Shown here: positions 14,412-23,378 of the stretch, in pieces | Layout of the letters: each line of letters opens with the position of its first letter | Position numbering within the stretch: the stretch's first letter is position 1 | Assembly (NCBI RefSeq): GCF_030150205.1 | Contig: NZ_JASLGT010000002.1 | Span: forward strand, 124,001 to 188,000 | From: Niabella sp. | Lineage (GTDB): Bacteria > Bacteroidota > Bacteroidia > Chitinophagales > Chitinophagaceae | Reading direction: 5' to 3' | Length of the DNA: 64,000 bases | Made by a program: the position numbers and the translations under genes | The notes under the pieces: generated by a model | Seen by the model: only the letters and a program-made list of their open reading frames with translations | Databases searched by the model: none | Told to the model about the DNA's origin: nothing

Positions 14412-17216
14412 TTAATTTTCCGGTTCCCGGATCTGTAACGGCTGGTACAATACGCCCAAGCCTCCGGTCAGGTTGATGCCCTGCACCAGGATCATATAAT
14501 TACCCGTGCTTTCTGATGTATAAAACGAAACCCTGGCCTCGCCCTTCTGGTTGGTAATGATCTCCGGGTTCCAGTAAACCGTAGTGCGCATGTCGGGCAT
14601 GATGGTTTTTTCATCTGGCGAGGTATAGCGCGGACTGTAAAATTGCCGGGCAATAACGGGTACTACCGGCCGGTACAGGTACATGCCGGGTGTTTTCTTT
14701 AAGAATGGTCCCGATCCCGTGCGGGTTGTAATTTCAATAAAGGAGTAATCAGTACCAGCCGGGCCTGAGCTCATCATTTCTCCTGTACTCAGGTAACGGG
14801 ACCGGTAAGATGCGTTGTGCCGGGGATGGTTCATCACTTCAATGCCCCGGATGTCTTCTGCCGAAAAATATTTCAGGTAGGAATCCAAAAAAAGCAGGTA
14901 ATCATTCAGCCCGCCACCACTGGGCTCGTAAAAGAAATTCAAATCGGTTCCGTCAATAATGAACCGGACCATGTTGCTATTGATCATATACATTTGCCGC
15001 ATACTTCTGGGGGGAGAACCCATGCGGAATCCTTTCACCTGTTTATACAATACATCCAGCAGGGTAACCTTGGGTGTTTTTTCCAGGACCTTTTCATTGA
15101 TCACCTGGTCTGCACCGCCGCCTGGATTCAGGTTCTTGGAGCCGGTGATGCCGGCATTGGTTTTTACCACCACTTCATCCAGGTATTCCCCGTTTTTTTT
15201 AATCAGCTTCCGGATGGCGACCTGCTTGTTTACAAACTGGGCCGTTGCCGTATCAAGCAGGATATTCTGGTGTTCAAATGCGGATGCAGTACCGGTGTAT
15301 GGAGGGTAAACAGGCTCGTTTACTTCCAGCCCTATGTTAAAGGCCTTGCCTTTTTTATTAACGCCTCTGATCACCATGCTCACACTGTCGCTGATAAAGT
15401 AGGGAAAGTGATCCAGGGTGAAAATACCTTTTTGGTTGGTTATGGTATCCAGCGCAAACATACCGGCTTTCCCGATGGTGCCAAAAGCGGTTACGTTGGT
15501 ATTGGCGAACGGCTTATTAAAGATATTGGTGGCTTTACCGGTGATCTTAAATTCGTGTTCCCGTTCAAATTTGAAATTTTGTGCCGTCCAATCGTAATGC
15601 ACCCATCCCTGGGTAAGCATTAATGCCTCTACGGCCTGAGGCGGAGGATCTTGAAAATAGTAATACGGTTCTTCAATGGCTCCCTTAAGATCGGAGCTCA
15701 GCAACATATAACTGATGATGTTCTCCGAAAGTTTGTTGATCTGAATCTGGCTGGTGTCGATGACCGCAAGCGAAAAACTTCCCGAAGCAGGTTGTTGTTT
15801 CCCGTTGTTTACCGTAAGCAAAAGCGATACACTGTCTTTCGTACTGTACACCTGCTTGTTGGAAGTAAGTGCAAGCTGAAGCGGATCCTTGTGCCAGATA
15901 AAAACGGCCCGTTCGTTTACCGGGCGCATCAGGCTATCGTAAAGTACCAGCCGGGTAATGCCGGATGGCGGCATGCTTTTAGCAATTGAAACGCGATGAA
16001 GCGCTCCGGAAAGGGTTAGGGGGCCTTTGGCAAAACAAATGCCGCCGGCGGTGGCTGTAAAAAAATATTTCCTGCCATAAAGATCCGGGGTGCTGCTGAT
16101 GATGACCCGGAAACTATCCGCCACAGGATCGTTGATCACCTGCAGCAAGGTCCCCGACGATTGCGGGTCCGGAAGTTTTACCGGCTGGCCGTTTTCGGGA
16201 AAGGCCGTGTAATGGCCTCCTGCCCGGGGGGTAAAGGCTACTACACCCATCCCTTTATGGATGGAAGTAAAGGTGGCTACCTCTTTCCCCTGTTCGTTCC
16301 GGATGACGCCCTTTACATCGATCCCTTTTCCGTATACGTTCAGGGCTTTAAATCCCAGTAACTGGGGTTTGTCTGCAATAAAGCTGCCGCCTTCCGGTAA
16401 AAACTGAAGATCCATTGAAGCAGATCCGGTGGTTTTAACAGGTATCTGTAATTTCAGGTCTTCTTTATCCGCCAGCTCTATGACCAGGTTGCGGTTTTCC
16501 AGGTCTTCTTTGAGCAGGGTATCGATCGTCAGGTTGCCTTCGGCATCGGTTTCCGCCTGCAACCGGAGCAGGTTCCGGTTCTTAGCCCGCAGTTTTACCG
16601 ATATCTTTTTCCGGGCGATGGGCATCAGGCTGTTGGTGGTAAGCGCAGCGGAAAAGGAAATGCGGTTGCCGGAATACGATACCTTCCGGATACGTGCATT
16701 CCATTCTCCGGCAACCGGGTTAATAATCGTAAAGTGACTTTCATAAAACAGCGAGTCGCCAAAATTGCGCATCCAGTTGGTATAAGCCCGCAGTACATAG
16801 GTGCCCTGTGGAAAATCGTCCGGATTGAGGGCGATGTTGCTTTGAAAACGTCCCCAGTAGCAGGGAGCTGCCGTTCTTTTAACGACTTCATTGGTAGCGT
16901 CGATCACTTCTATATAGGCAATACCCGTACTGTCTGTAATGGAATAGTCATTGGCCCCCAGGATATAGCCCTTTATCCAGATGGTATCTTTTACCTTGTA
17001 AAAGGGACGGTCGTAATGCACAAACAGCTTCTCCCGTGGTGTATTATTGTTGACAGCGTCGTTCGCCGCTATTTTTTTGTTAAGGGCCGCAAAAGGCTGG
17101 CTGAATCCGGCTAAAGACAAACCCAGGATCAGGCAGAGCAAGGCCAGGCCTTTCCTGTAGGGATACCGGCCGGAGCGCCGCTGGTTTTCCAATTCGTTCA
17201 ATGTGTTCATCTGCAT
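14412..17216 (-). CDS. Large exported protein with MG2-like and TonB-plug-like domains
   Basis: From the ATG at 17216 (a second is at 17210) this is 934 residues. A basic N-terminus and hydrophobic segment (GLALLCLILGLSLAGFSQ) form a signal peptide. An alpha-2-macroglobulin MG2-like domain follows (EKLFVHYDRPFYKVKDTIWIKG, FPQGTYVLRAYTNWM), then further beta-sandwich repeats. A segment resembling a receptor plug comes next (LDEVVVKTNAGITG, LLDVLYKQVKGFRMG, IIDGTDLNF). The C-terminus is macroglobulin-like (TTVYWNPEIITNQKGEARVSFYTS). There is no beta-barrel, so it is not a transporter by itself. Such proteins are widespread in Bacteroidota and uncharacterised. The gene lies 25 bp after the nitronate monooxygenase gene. 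The open frame extends further upstream but would overlap that gene. Confidence 0.8.
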   Translation of the reverse strand: MQMNTLNELENQRRSGRYPYRKGLALLCLILGLSLAGFSQPFAALNKKIAANDAVNNNTPREKLFVHYDRPFYKVKDTIWIKGYILGANDYSITDSTGIAYIEVIDATNEVVKRTAAPCYWGRFQSNIALNPDDFPQGTYVLRAYTNWMRNFGDSLFYESHFTIINPVAGEWNARIRKVSYSGNRISFSAALTTNSLMPIARKKISVKLRAKNRNLLRLQAETDAEGNLTIDTLLKEDLENRNLVIELADKEDLKLQIPVKTTGSASMDLQFLPEGGSFIADKPQLLGFKALNVYGKGIDVKGVIRNEQGKEVATFTSIHKGMGVVAFTPRAGGHYTAFPENGQPVKLPDPQSSGTLLQVINDPVADSFRVIISSTPDLYGRKYFFTATAGGICFAKGPLTLSGALHRVSIAKSMPPSGITRLVLYDSLMRPVNERAVFIWHKDPLQLALTSNKQVYSTKDSVSLLLTVNNGKQQPASGSFSLAVIDTSQIQINKLSENIISYMLLSSDLKGAIEEPYYYFQDPPPQAVEALMLTQGWVHYDWTAQNFKFEREHEFKITGKATNIFNKPFANTNVTAFGTIGKAGMFALDTITNQKGIFTLDHFPYFISDSVSMVIRGVNKKGKAFNIGLEVNEPVYPPYTGTASAFEHQNILLDTATAQFVNKQVAIRKLIKKNGEYLDEVVVKTNAGITGSKNLNPGGGADQVINEKVLEKTPKVTLLDVLYKQVKGFRMGSPPRSMRQMYMINSNMVRFIIDGTDLNFFYEPSGGGLNDYLLFLDSYLKYFSAEDIRGIEVMNHPRHNASYRSRYLSTGEMMSSGPAGTDYSFIEITTRTGSGPFLKKTPGMYLYRPVVPVIARQFYSPRYTSPDEKTIMPDMRTTVYWNPEIITNQKGEARVSFYTSESTGNYMILVQGINLTGGLGVLYQPLQIREPEN

Positions 17217-17241
17217 AAAAAGATAGTCTGATATTATTTGC

Positions 17242-18183
17242 TCAGGGATATTGTTGTGCCCGGCTGGTTTGAAAACCGGTCCATAGTTCCTGTACAATGT
17301 CTGCTGCCGGCTGAACCGATCTGATGGCTGCAGCAACCTGTCCGATTTCGAGTTCACCATTTTCAAGGTCTCCTTCGAACATGCCTTTTTTGGCCCGTCC
17401 CCGTCCCAGCAGTTCCAGCAGCGCTGCCGGAGCGGCCCCGGCCAGCTCCAGTGCTTTTGCCTGCCGGTAAAAATCATTTTTTAACAGGCGCACCGGCATC
17501 AATTGTTTTAAGGAGAGCTCGGTATCACCTTCCCCCGCGTTTACGATCATTGTTTTAAAATCGGCATGACAGGAGGCTTCTTCGCTGGCGGCAAACCGGC
17601 TACCGACCTGTACACCTTCCGCGCCAAGCGCAAAAGCTGCCAGCATTTGTTTACCTGTTGCAATGCCACCGGCTGCAATTACCGGTATCTGTACCGCCTC
17701 CGTTACCAACGGGATCAATACCATCGACGTGGTTTCTTCGCGGCCATTATGCCCGCCGGCTTCAAAGCCTTCGGCCACCACCGCGTTGCAGCCCGCTTCC
17801 TGTGCCTTTAATGCAAACTTGCTGCTGCTTACCACGTGCACTACGATTATGCCCGCTTCTTTTAAAATGCCTGTCCAGGTTTTAGGATTACCGGCGCTGG
17901 TGAAAACAACCGGAACTTTTTCTTCGATAATGATCCGTATATGCGCTTCCAGGTCCGGATACAATAAAGGCAGGTTAACGCCAAAGGTATGCGGTGTGGC
18001 TGTCTTGCATTTCTGGATATGTGTTTTTAACACATCGGGGTACATGGAACCGGCACCAATCAACCCAAGTCCACCGGCATTGCTGACCGCACTTGCAAGG
18101 CGCCAGCCGCTGGTCCATACCATGCCCGCCTGGATAATGGGATAGGTAATGCGGAATAGTGCTGTAATGCGGTTTTGAAACAA
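17242..18183 (-). CDS. Nitronate monooxygenase / FMN-dependent 2-nitropropane dioxygenase family
   Basis: This 313-residue TIM-barrel flavoenzyme shows YPIIQAGMVWTSGWRLA at the N-terminus, the active-site loop GFEAGGHNGREE, and the FMN phosphate-binding segments IAAGGIATGKQM and ALGAEGVQVGSRFAAS. The family oxidises alkyl nitronates; some members are FabK-type enoyl-ACP reductases, and the two are hard to separate by eye. The start is TTG at 18183. The frame is closed by a stop just upstream and no in-frame ATG precedes the conserved NRITALF segment. It is probably co-transcribed with the MG2 protein, with no evident functional link. Confidence 0.88.
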   Translation of the reverse strand: MFQNRITALFRITYPIIQAGMVWTSGWRLASAVSNAGGLGLIGAGSMYPDVLKTHIQKCKTATPHTFGVNLPLLYPDLEAHIRIIIEEKVPVVFTSAGNPKTWTGILKEAGIIVVHVVSSSKFALKAQEAGCNAVVAEGFEAGGHNGREETTSMVLIPLVTEAVQIPVIAAGGIATGKQMLAAFALGAEGVQVGSRFAASEEASCHADFKTMIVNAGEGDTELSLKQLMPVRLLKNDFYRQAKALELAGAAPAALLELLGRGRAKKGMFEGDLENGELEIGQVAAAIRSVQPAADIVQELWTGFQTSRAQQYP

Positions 18184-18672
18184 CGGTGGTCATTTACGAG
18201 TTAAAGCCTGAAATTGGAAGCGAAATGCTGCATTCATCATGTTTAATGCTTCATGCTGATGAAGATACGAAGATATTCTTTCGCTTTTAACGGATTCATA
18301 AAAATGGACGGATAACATTCTTACCCTTTTCGGAAGTCCGTTTCAACCGCAGGGTGCGCGAGGAGTCTGCGAGGGGCACGATGAGAACAGGAAGGTGGAT
18401 TGTGCCACAAACGCCTGGCGGGCCTTGCGAAAAAACCTTGCGTTCCTGGCGGTTTTATGTATAACCGCAATGTACGCAAAGCATCCGCAAGGGACGCAAC
18501 GGGATTATTGGGTCAAATGTCCTGGCGCCTTGCAAAATGTTATGCGCCCTGTACTGCTTTTATTGCAGCTGGCAGCTAAATACTAAATAAAGGCGCATAA
18601 AAAACCGGCTGCGCAGCAAAAATAAGGAACGCTGCACCGGCCGGTAGCTTTTATAAAAACAGTATGTGCCGC
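18184..18672. other. 489-bp gene-free interval with a hairpin and intergenic repeat words
   Basis: No convincing gene is present; the open frame at 18395-18586 has no family features. At 18438-18479 an imperfect 17-bp inverted repeat pairs TTGCGT and GCGGTT with AACCGC and ACGCAA around an 8-base loop. Similar CCTTGCG/GCGGTAAA words recur at about 25463-25500. The right end holds the subtilase terminator. Confidence 0.5.
18599..18640 (-). terminator. Probable terminator of the subtilase gene
   Basis: On the minus strand, CCGG-bulge-GCAGC pairs with GCTGC-bulge-CCGG around a 13-base loop and is followed by six T residues, about 30 bases after the subtilase stop codon. The stem is interrupted, so this is less certain than the others. 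Confidence 0.5.
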
Positions 18673-20079
18673 TTAAAAGGAACTGGCATTTAACCGCCCG
18701 CCGGTAACACATTTACCCGCGAGGGAAGGCGTTAGGGTTGTTGTAGAGAGTATTGCATTTTTAATAGCGGCCGCCGTGGATCCGGGGTGTGTAGATGCGT
18801 ATAAGGCAACGGCTCCCGTAACGTGCGGCGTAGCCATAGAAGTTCCACTGTAAGACGCATAACCCGAACCGATCTTACCTTTTTTGAGACTTACCGGCAC
18901 GGTCGAGTAAATAGAGGCTCCGGGAGCGCCTAAGTCTACTGTTGTACTTCCATAATTGGAGAAGCTGGCCAATGCGCCGGTGCTGGTAATAGCTGCTACG
19001 GCAATAATATTGGTATTGGGGTAACTGGCCGGGTAGCTGGGATTGGCATCATTGTTACTGCTGGCATTTCCGGCTGCGGCTATAAACAGGATACCCGCAT
19101 TATTGGCACGCTCAATAGCATCCTGTAGGGCCTGCGAAAAACCACCACCACCCCATGAATTATTGGTGGCCACTATGTTCAGTCCCTGGCTCAGTTTTAA
19201 ATTGGTAAAATAATCGATCGCTTTTATGGCATTGGCCGTAGTACCGCCATTGGTACCCAGGAACTTGCCACTGAGGAGTTTTACGTTCCAGCAAACGCCG
19301 GCCACACCCTTGCCATTGCCGCCCACGGCTCCAATGGTACCGGCTACATGGGTGCCATGATCATCGCTGGTGCCATCAAACACCGAATTGTTATTGCCTA
19401 CAAAATCCCAGCCATATACGTCGTCAATATATCCGTTGTGGTCATCGTCGATACCATTGCCGGGAATTTCCCCGGGGTTTACACCCGCATTGGCCTGAAG
19501 GTCTTCATGCATGTACATATATCCCTCGTCAATGATACCAATGTATACAGTTGCTGAGCCCGTATGCCCGGAAGCCCATGCCGCGGATGCCTGGCTGCCG
19601 TAACTGTTAGCAGGTGTAGTGGAGGACGCATACATGCCCCACAGGTAGCCATTTAAAAAATAGGGATCGTTGGACACTGCAAAATGCTGGTACGTATAGT
19701 TGGGCTCTGCATATTCCACTTCGGGAAGCCCTTTTAGTTTTTCAATGGCAGCCATCGTACCACCTCCTGCTTCCAGCAGGGAAACCCCTTCTTTATGACC
19801 CAGCTTTGTCATGAGCTTTGTTAATATTTTTTCCTTCAGATGCCCGTTGATCTTATTCAGGATCTCCGTTTTCCTGGCGGGCAGGATATCATCTTTAAAT
19901 TTTACCAGCACCTCATTGGGCTCGTAACCGGTGCTGATGCTTAGGGCCAGCTTTTGAGCGTCGCCCTGGTTTTGTGCGGTTACTGATAATTGCGGATCAG
20001 GGTCGTAATGCTTCTGGCAACCACAAAAAAGAATGCTTAACGTTGCTACAATGGCAACAAATGCGTATATCGGTTTCAT
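18673..20079 (-). CDS. S8 family serine protease (subtilase), lipoprotein
   Basis: The 468 residues start with a lipoprotein-like signal (SILFCGC, Cys about 21). A propeptide-like domain follows (about 52-130: YEPNEVLVKFKDDILP, LPEVEYAEPNYTYQ), as in fervidolysin-type subtilases. The catalytic domain carries Asp184 (GIIDEGYMY), His241 (DDHGTHVAGTIG), the oxyanion Asn region (ATNNSWGGGG) and Ser414 (GTSMATPHVTG). A calcium-site-like insert (GIDDDHNGYIDD) lies between Asp and His. No C-terminal sorting domain is present, so the protease is probably membrane-tethered rather than released through type IX secretion. It is a single gene. Confidence 0.93.
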   Translation of the reverse strand: MKPIYAFVAIVATLSILFCGCQKHYDPDPQLSVTAQNQGDAQKLALSISTGYEPNEVLVKFKDDILPARKTEILNKINGHLKEKILTKLMTKLGHKEGVSLLEAGGGTMAAIEKLKGLPEVEYAEPNYTYQHFAVSNDPYFLNGYLWGMYASSTTPANSYGSQASAAWASGHTGSATVYIGIIDEGYMYMHEDLQANAGVNPGEIPGNGIDDDHNGYIDDVYGWDFVGNNNSVFDGTSDDHGTHVAGTIGAVGGNGKGVAGVCWNVKLLSGKFLGTNGGTTANAIKAIDYFTNLKLSQGLNIVATNNSWGGGGFSQALQDAIERANNAGILFIAAAGNASSNNDANPSYPASYPNTNIIAVAAITSTGALASFSNYGSTTVDLGAPGASIYSTVPVSLKKGKIGSGYASYSGTSMATPHVTGAVALYASTHPGSTAAAIKNAILSTTTLTPSLAGKCVTGGRLNASSF

Positions 20080-20244
20080 TGGGGGGATTGTTTTGCGTTT
20101 AGAAAATTGGTTGATTAAAAATACCGTATCTAATTTACGACATTCTCTTTGTTTTTTTCGGGAAGGGGCATCGCTGCTTTCAGCGATTGCCGGAAAAAAA
20201 TCGCCAGTGAATTTGACAATTTAGCCGAAGTTTGCACTGGAAAT

Positions 20245-21141
20245 ATGGATAAAAAGAAGGTCTGGAATGTTTTAAAACCGGTACTAAAAGTAGCCTTTAC
20301 TGTTCTGGCCCTGTGGCTGGTGTATACCAAGGTGGATCTGACTGCGGTGCAGCGTCTGTGGAAGGAAGCCGATAGCTGGTGGCTGATCCCTGCTGTAGCC
20401 GCCTTTATCGCCTGCCAGGTGGTAACCTCCTTCCGGTTGCTTTATTTTTTCAGGAACATCGGGTTGCCGATTCCAGTTCGATATAACCTGCGGTTGTACC
20501 TGCTGGGGATGTTTTATAACCTGTTTCTTCCAAGTGGTTTGGGCGGAGACGGGTATAAGATCATCGTGTTAAAGCAGCGGTACGATACCACACATAAAGA
20601 AGTTTTTTCGGCAGTTTTTTTCGACCGGCTGGCCGGGTTATGGGGGCTGGGGTTCCTGGTTTCCTGTTTTAGCCTGGCAATGCCGGAAGTAAGGCAATAC
20701 AGCGGCTGGATCCTGCTGGGCTTCGGAGGCGGAACGGCGATTTACTATTGGGTGCTGCGCCGTTATTTTACCCGTGTCAGCCGTCACTTTTTTATAACCC
20801 ACTTACTGGCTATTTGCACACAATCGCTTCAGCTGGCTACGGTGGCATTCATACTGGCGGCACTGGGCTGCAAAACCAGTTACTGGCCTTATTTCGCTAT
20901 CTTTCTTTTATCCTCGCTGGCCTCGTTATTCCCCTTTAGCGTGGGCGGACTGGGCGCCCGGGAAGTGGTTATTGTATGGGGGGCTGGTATCTTTGGGTTG
21001 GATAAAGACCTGGCCGTATCCGTAAGCTTAAGCTTTTATCTGATTACGATGATGATGGCGCTGTCTGCCATCTTTATCCTGTTCGGACGGGAGCGAAAAA
21101 AAATAACGCCACCGGCTGCGGACCCTGCCAGGGAGCATTAA
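20245..21141 (+). CDS. Lysylphosphatidylglycerol-synthase-like membrane protein (UPF0104 type)
   Basis: From the ATG at 20245 this is a 298-residue polytopic membrane protein with about seven to eight hydrophobic segments and no soluble domain. The family core is visible: SWWLIPAVAAFIACQVVTSFR, YNLFLPSGLGGDGYKI, VFFDRLAGLWGLG and LFPFSVGGLGAREVV. This matches the LPG_synthase_TM (UPF0104) family, whose members include flippase parts of MprF; the function of stand-alone members is unclear. A longer open frame exists upstream but adds a non-conserved leader. The next gene, an LTA-synthase-like enzyme, follows after 16 bp, which suggests a shared role in envelope lipid modification. Confidence 0.87.
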   Translation: MDKKKVWNVLKPVLKVAFTVLALWLVYTKVDLTAVQRLWKEADSWWLIPAVAAFIACQVVTSFRLLYFFRNIGLPIPVRYNLRLYLLGMFYNLFLPSGLGGDGYKIIVLKQRYDTTHKEVFSAVFFDRLAGLWGLGFLVSCFSLAMPEVRQYSGWILLGFGGGTAIYYWVLRRYFTRVSRHFFITHLLAICTQSLQLATVAFILAALGCKTSYWPYFAIFLLSSLASLFPFSVGGLGAREVVIVWGAGIFGLDKDLAVSVSLSFYLITMMMALSAIFILFGRERKKITPPAADPAREH

Positions 21142-21157
21142 ATTAATTTTGGATTAT

Positions 21158-23110
21158 ATGAACAGGAGGAAAGGAACCTGGGCGCTGAGCTATTACGGAA
21201 CATTTTTATACCGCATCCTGCTGGTATTGTTTTTGTTTTTTATCTGCCGTTTTCTCTTTTATATATTGAATACCGCCCTGTTCCCCGGCATCGGTTTACA
21301 TGACTGGATCATGATCCTTACGGGCGGGTTGCGGTTTGATGTGGCAGCCATGTTGTATTTCAATTGCCTGCTTATTTTTTTAATGACTGTACCGCTGCCA
21401 TATTCATTACGCATTCATAAGCGGTTTCAGCGGGTACAGCAATGGGTGTTCTATATTACAAACGGAATTGCGCTTTTATTGAATTGCATTGATTTTATCT
21501 ATTACCGGTTTACATTAAGAAGGACGACCACCAGCGTGTTTAGCGAATTTTCACACGAACAGAATAAATCCGGCCTGGCATTTAATTTCCTGATCGATTA
21601 CTGGTACGTGGTGCTTATCTTTATCGGGCTGATCGGTTTAATGGTGTTCCTCTACCGCCGGGTAACCATCAGGGAGCGGCAGGCTCCGGTACGGAAAGCC
21701 GTTTATTTCACAAAGGCATCGCTGATCTTTGTATTGAGTGTGGTGCTGGCCATTGGAGGTATCCGGGGCGGATTCCGGCATAGCACCCGTCCCATTACCG
21801 TAGGCGATGCCGGCGCCTATGTAAAACGGTCGCACGAGGTATACCTGGTGTTAAACACGCCGTTTGTTTTTATACGCATGATGGGCGTAAAACCGCTGCG
21901 CGAGGTGCATTATTTTTCAGACAAAGAGGTGGAGCAGATCTATTCGCCGCTGCATACCCCTGCTGCGGATTCTATCCCGTTTGCGAAGAAGAATGTGGTC
22001 ATTATTATCCTCGAAAGTTTTGGCAAAGAGTCGGTAGGGTTCTATAACAAAGATCTTGATAATGGTACTTATACAGGATTTACACCCTTCCTGGATTCGC
22101 TGGCTTCGGTAAGTAAGATCTACTGGAATTCGTTTGCCAATGGAAGAAAATCGATCGATGCCATACCTTCTGTTCTTTCCAGTATCCCCAGCGGATTGGA
22201 TCCGTTTGTGCTAACGCCCTATGTGTCTGATAGTACGAAAAGCCTGCCTAAACTACTGGCAGGAGAGGGCTACCACACTTCCTTTTTTCATGGCGCGCCT
22301 AATGGTTCGATGGGTTTTCTATCCTATAGCAAAATGATCGGTATTGAACATTATTTTGGTAAAACAGAATATAACAACGATGCGGACTATGATGGCATCT
22401 GGGGTATTTGGGACGAGCCTTTTTTCCAGTTCTTTGAGCAAAAGCTGAATGGTTTTCCGCAACCTTTTTTCTCAAGTATCTTTTCGGTTTCTTCGCATCA
22501 TCCGTTTAAAGTGCCGCAGCAATACGAAGGAAAATTTAAAAAAGGCCCCTTGCCGGTTATGGAATGCATCGGGTATACCGATATGGCCTTGCAACGTTTT
22601 TTTGCAAAGGCCCGGCAACAGCCCTGGTTTGGGAATACGCTTTTTGTGATCACCGCCGACCATGCCACCGTATCCTATCATCCGGAATATCAGAATGCCT
22701 GGGGTGATATCGCCATTCCCATTCTTTTATATGCACCGGGAGATAGCAGCTTTCGTGGCATTGATCCGGGTGTAATTCAGCAGCTGGATATTATGCCTAC
22801 GGTATTGGGATACCTGCATTATAACAAACCCTACCTGGCTTTTGGAGAGAACGTACTGCAACGAAAAACGCCTGGCTTTACCTATCAATATGCTGGTGAC
22901 CATCGCTGGATCGAAGGCAACCAGTTATTGTTTTTTGATGGAAAAAAAGCTACCGGCTTATATGATTTTAAAAAGGACCGGTTGATGAAAACCAATTTGC
23001 TGCAGGATTCCATAAAGCAAGCCGCTGCAATGGAACAACGGGTTAAGGCATTTATTCAGCAATACAATAACCGGCTGATCCGTAACCAGCTGATCGCGCC
23101 GGGGGGATAG
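21158..23110 (+). CDS. LTA-synthase-family membrane sulfatase-fold enzyme
   Basis: This 650-residue protein has about five N-terminal membrane helices (to residue ~215), then an extracytoplasmic alkaline-phosphatase-like domain. It shows the metal-binding start NVVIIILESFGKESVG, the nucleophile region FANGRKSIDAIPSVLSS (Ser where LtaS has Thr), FFHGAPNGSMGF, and the late metal-ligand motif ITADHAT. Relatives transfer glycerophosphate or phosphoethanolamine from phospholipids. In a Gram-negative bacterium a phosphotransfer to a surface glycan or lipid is likelier than lipoteichoic acid synthesis. The start is the ATG at 21158; an in-frame TTG lies 9 bases earlier. It is co-transcribed with the preceding membrane protein. 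Confidence 0.88.
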   Translation: MNRRKGTWALSYYGTFLYRILLVLFLFFICRFLFYILNTALFPGIGLHDWIMILTGGLRFDVAAMLYFNCLLIFLMTVPLPYSLRIHKRFQRVQQWVFYITNGIALLLNCIDFIYYRFTLRRTTTSVFSEFSHEQNKSGLAFNFLIDYWYVVLIFIGLIGLMVFLYRRVTIRERQAPVRKAVYFTKASLIFVLSVVLAIGGIRGGFRHSTRPITVGDAGAYVKRSHEVYLVLNTPFVFIRMMGVKPLREVHYFSDKEVEQIYSPLHTPAADSIPFAKKNVVIIILESFGKESVGFYNKDLDNGTYTGFTPFLDSLASVSKIYWNSFANGRKSIDAIPSVLSSIPSGLDPFVLTPYVSDSTKSLPKLLAGEGYHTSFFHGAPNGSMGFLSYSKMIGIEHYFGKTEYNNDADYDGIWGIWDEPFFQFFEQKLNGFPQPFFSSIFSVSSHHPFKVPQQYEGKFKKGPLPVMECIGYTDMALQRFFAKARQQPWFGNTLFVITADHATVSYHPEYQNAWGDIAIPILLYAPGDSSFRGIDPGVIQQLDIMPTVLGYLHYNKPYLAFGENVLQRKTPGFTYQYAGDHRWIEGNQLLFFDGKKATGLYDFKKDRLMKTNLLQDSIKQAAAMEQRVKAFIQQYNNRLIRNQLIAPGG

Positions 23111-23113
23111 TTT

Positions 23114-23260
23114 TTGTTTCAGGTTTCAGGTTTAAAGTTGGAACCGTTTTATACTCGATGATTTATTGGCTATTTACTGGTGCTCTTGCCGGGGGGACAT
23201 GCAGACTGGGGGACCGGGAAACTGATAGCTGAAGGCTAAATGCTAAATGCTAAAAGCTTA
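23114..23260. repeat. Diverged copy of the dispersed intergenic repeat
   Basis: CAGGTTT, CGTTTTATACTCGATGAT, TATTGGCTATT, GGGGGGACAT and a terminal run of GCTGAAGGCTAAATGCT words follow the same order as the 97-693 tandem units, with many substitutions. It fills most of the gap after the LTA-synthase-like gene. Confidence 0.6.
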
Positions 23261-23320
23261 TCCTCTAACGTCTATAGAATATCGATCGAAAGGAAGTGCA
23301 CGAAGCAGGAACGGATCGTC

Positions 23321-23378
23321 ATTTCCACATTTTCACATTTCCACATTTCCACATTTTCATATTTTCAAATTCTCAAAT
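23321..23378. repeat. Short tandem CACATTT(T/C) repeats
   Basis: About six imperfect 9-10 base units of the form CACATTTCC/CACATTTTC, decaying to CATATTTTC and CAAATTCTC, run directly up to the GT39 stop codon at 23378. No gene is encoded. Confidence 0.6.

Noticed and set aside
18395..18586. 63-residue open frame on the plus strand
   Set aside because: It lies in GCG-rich repeat words with a hairpin and has no protein features.
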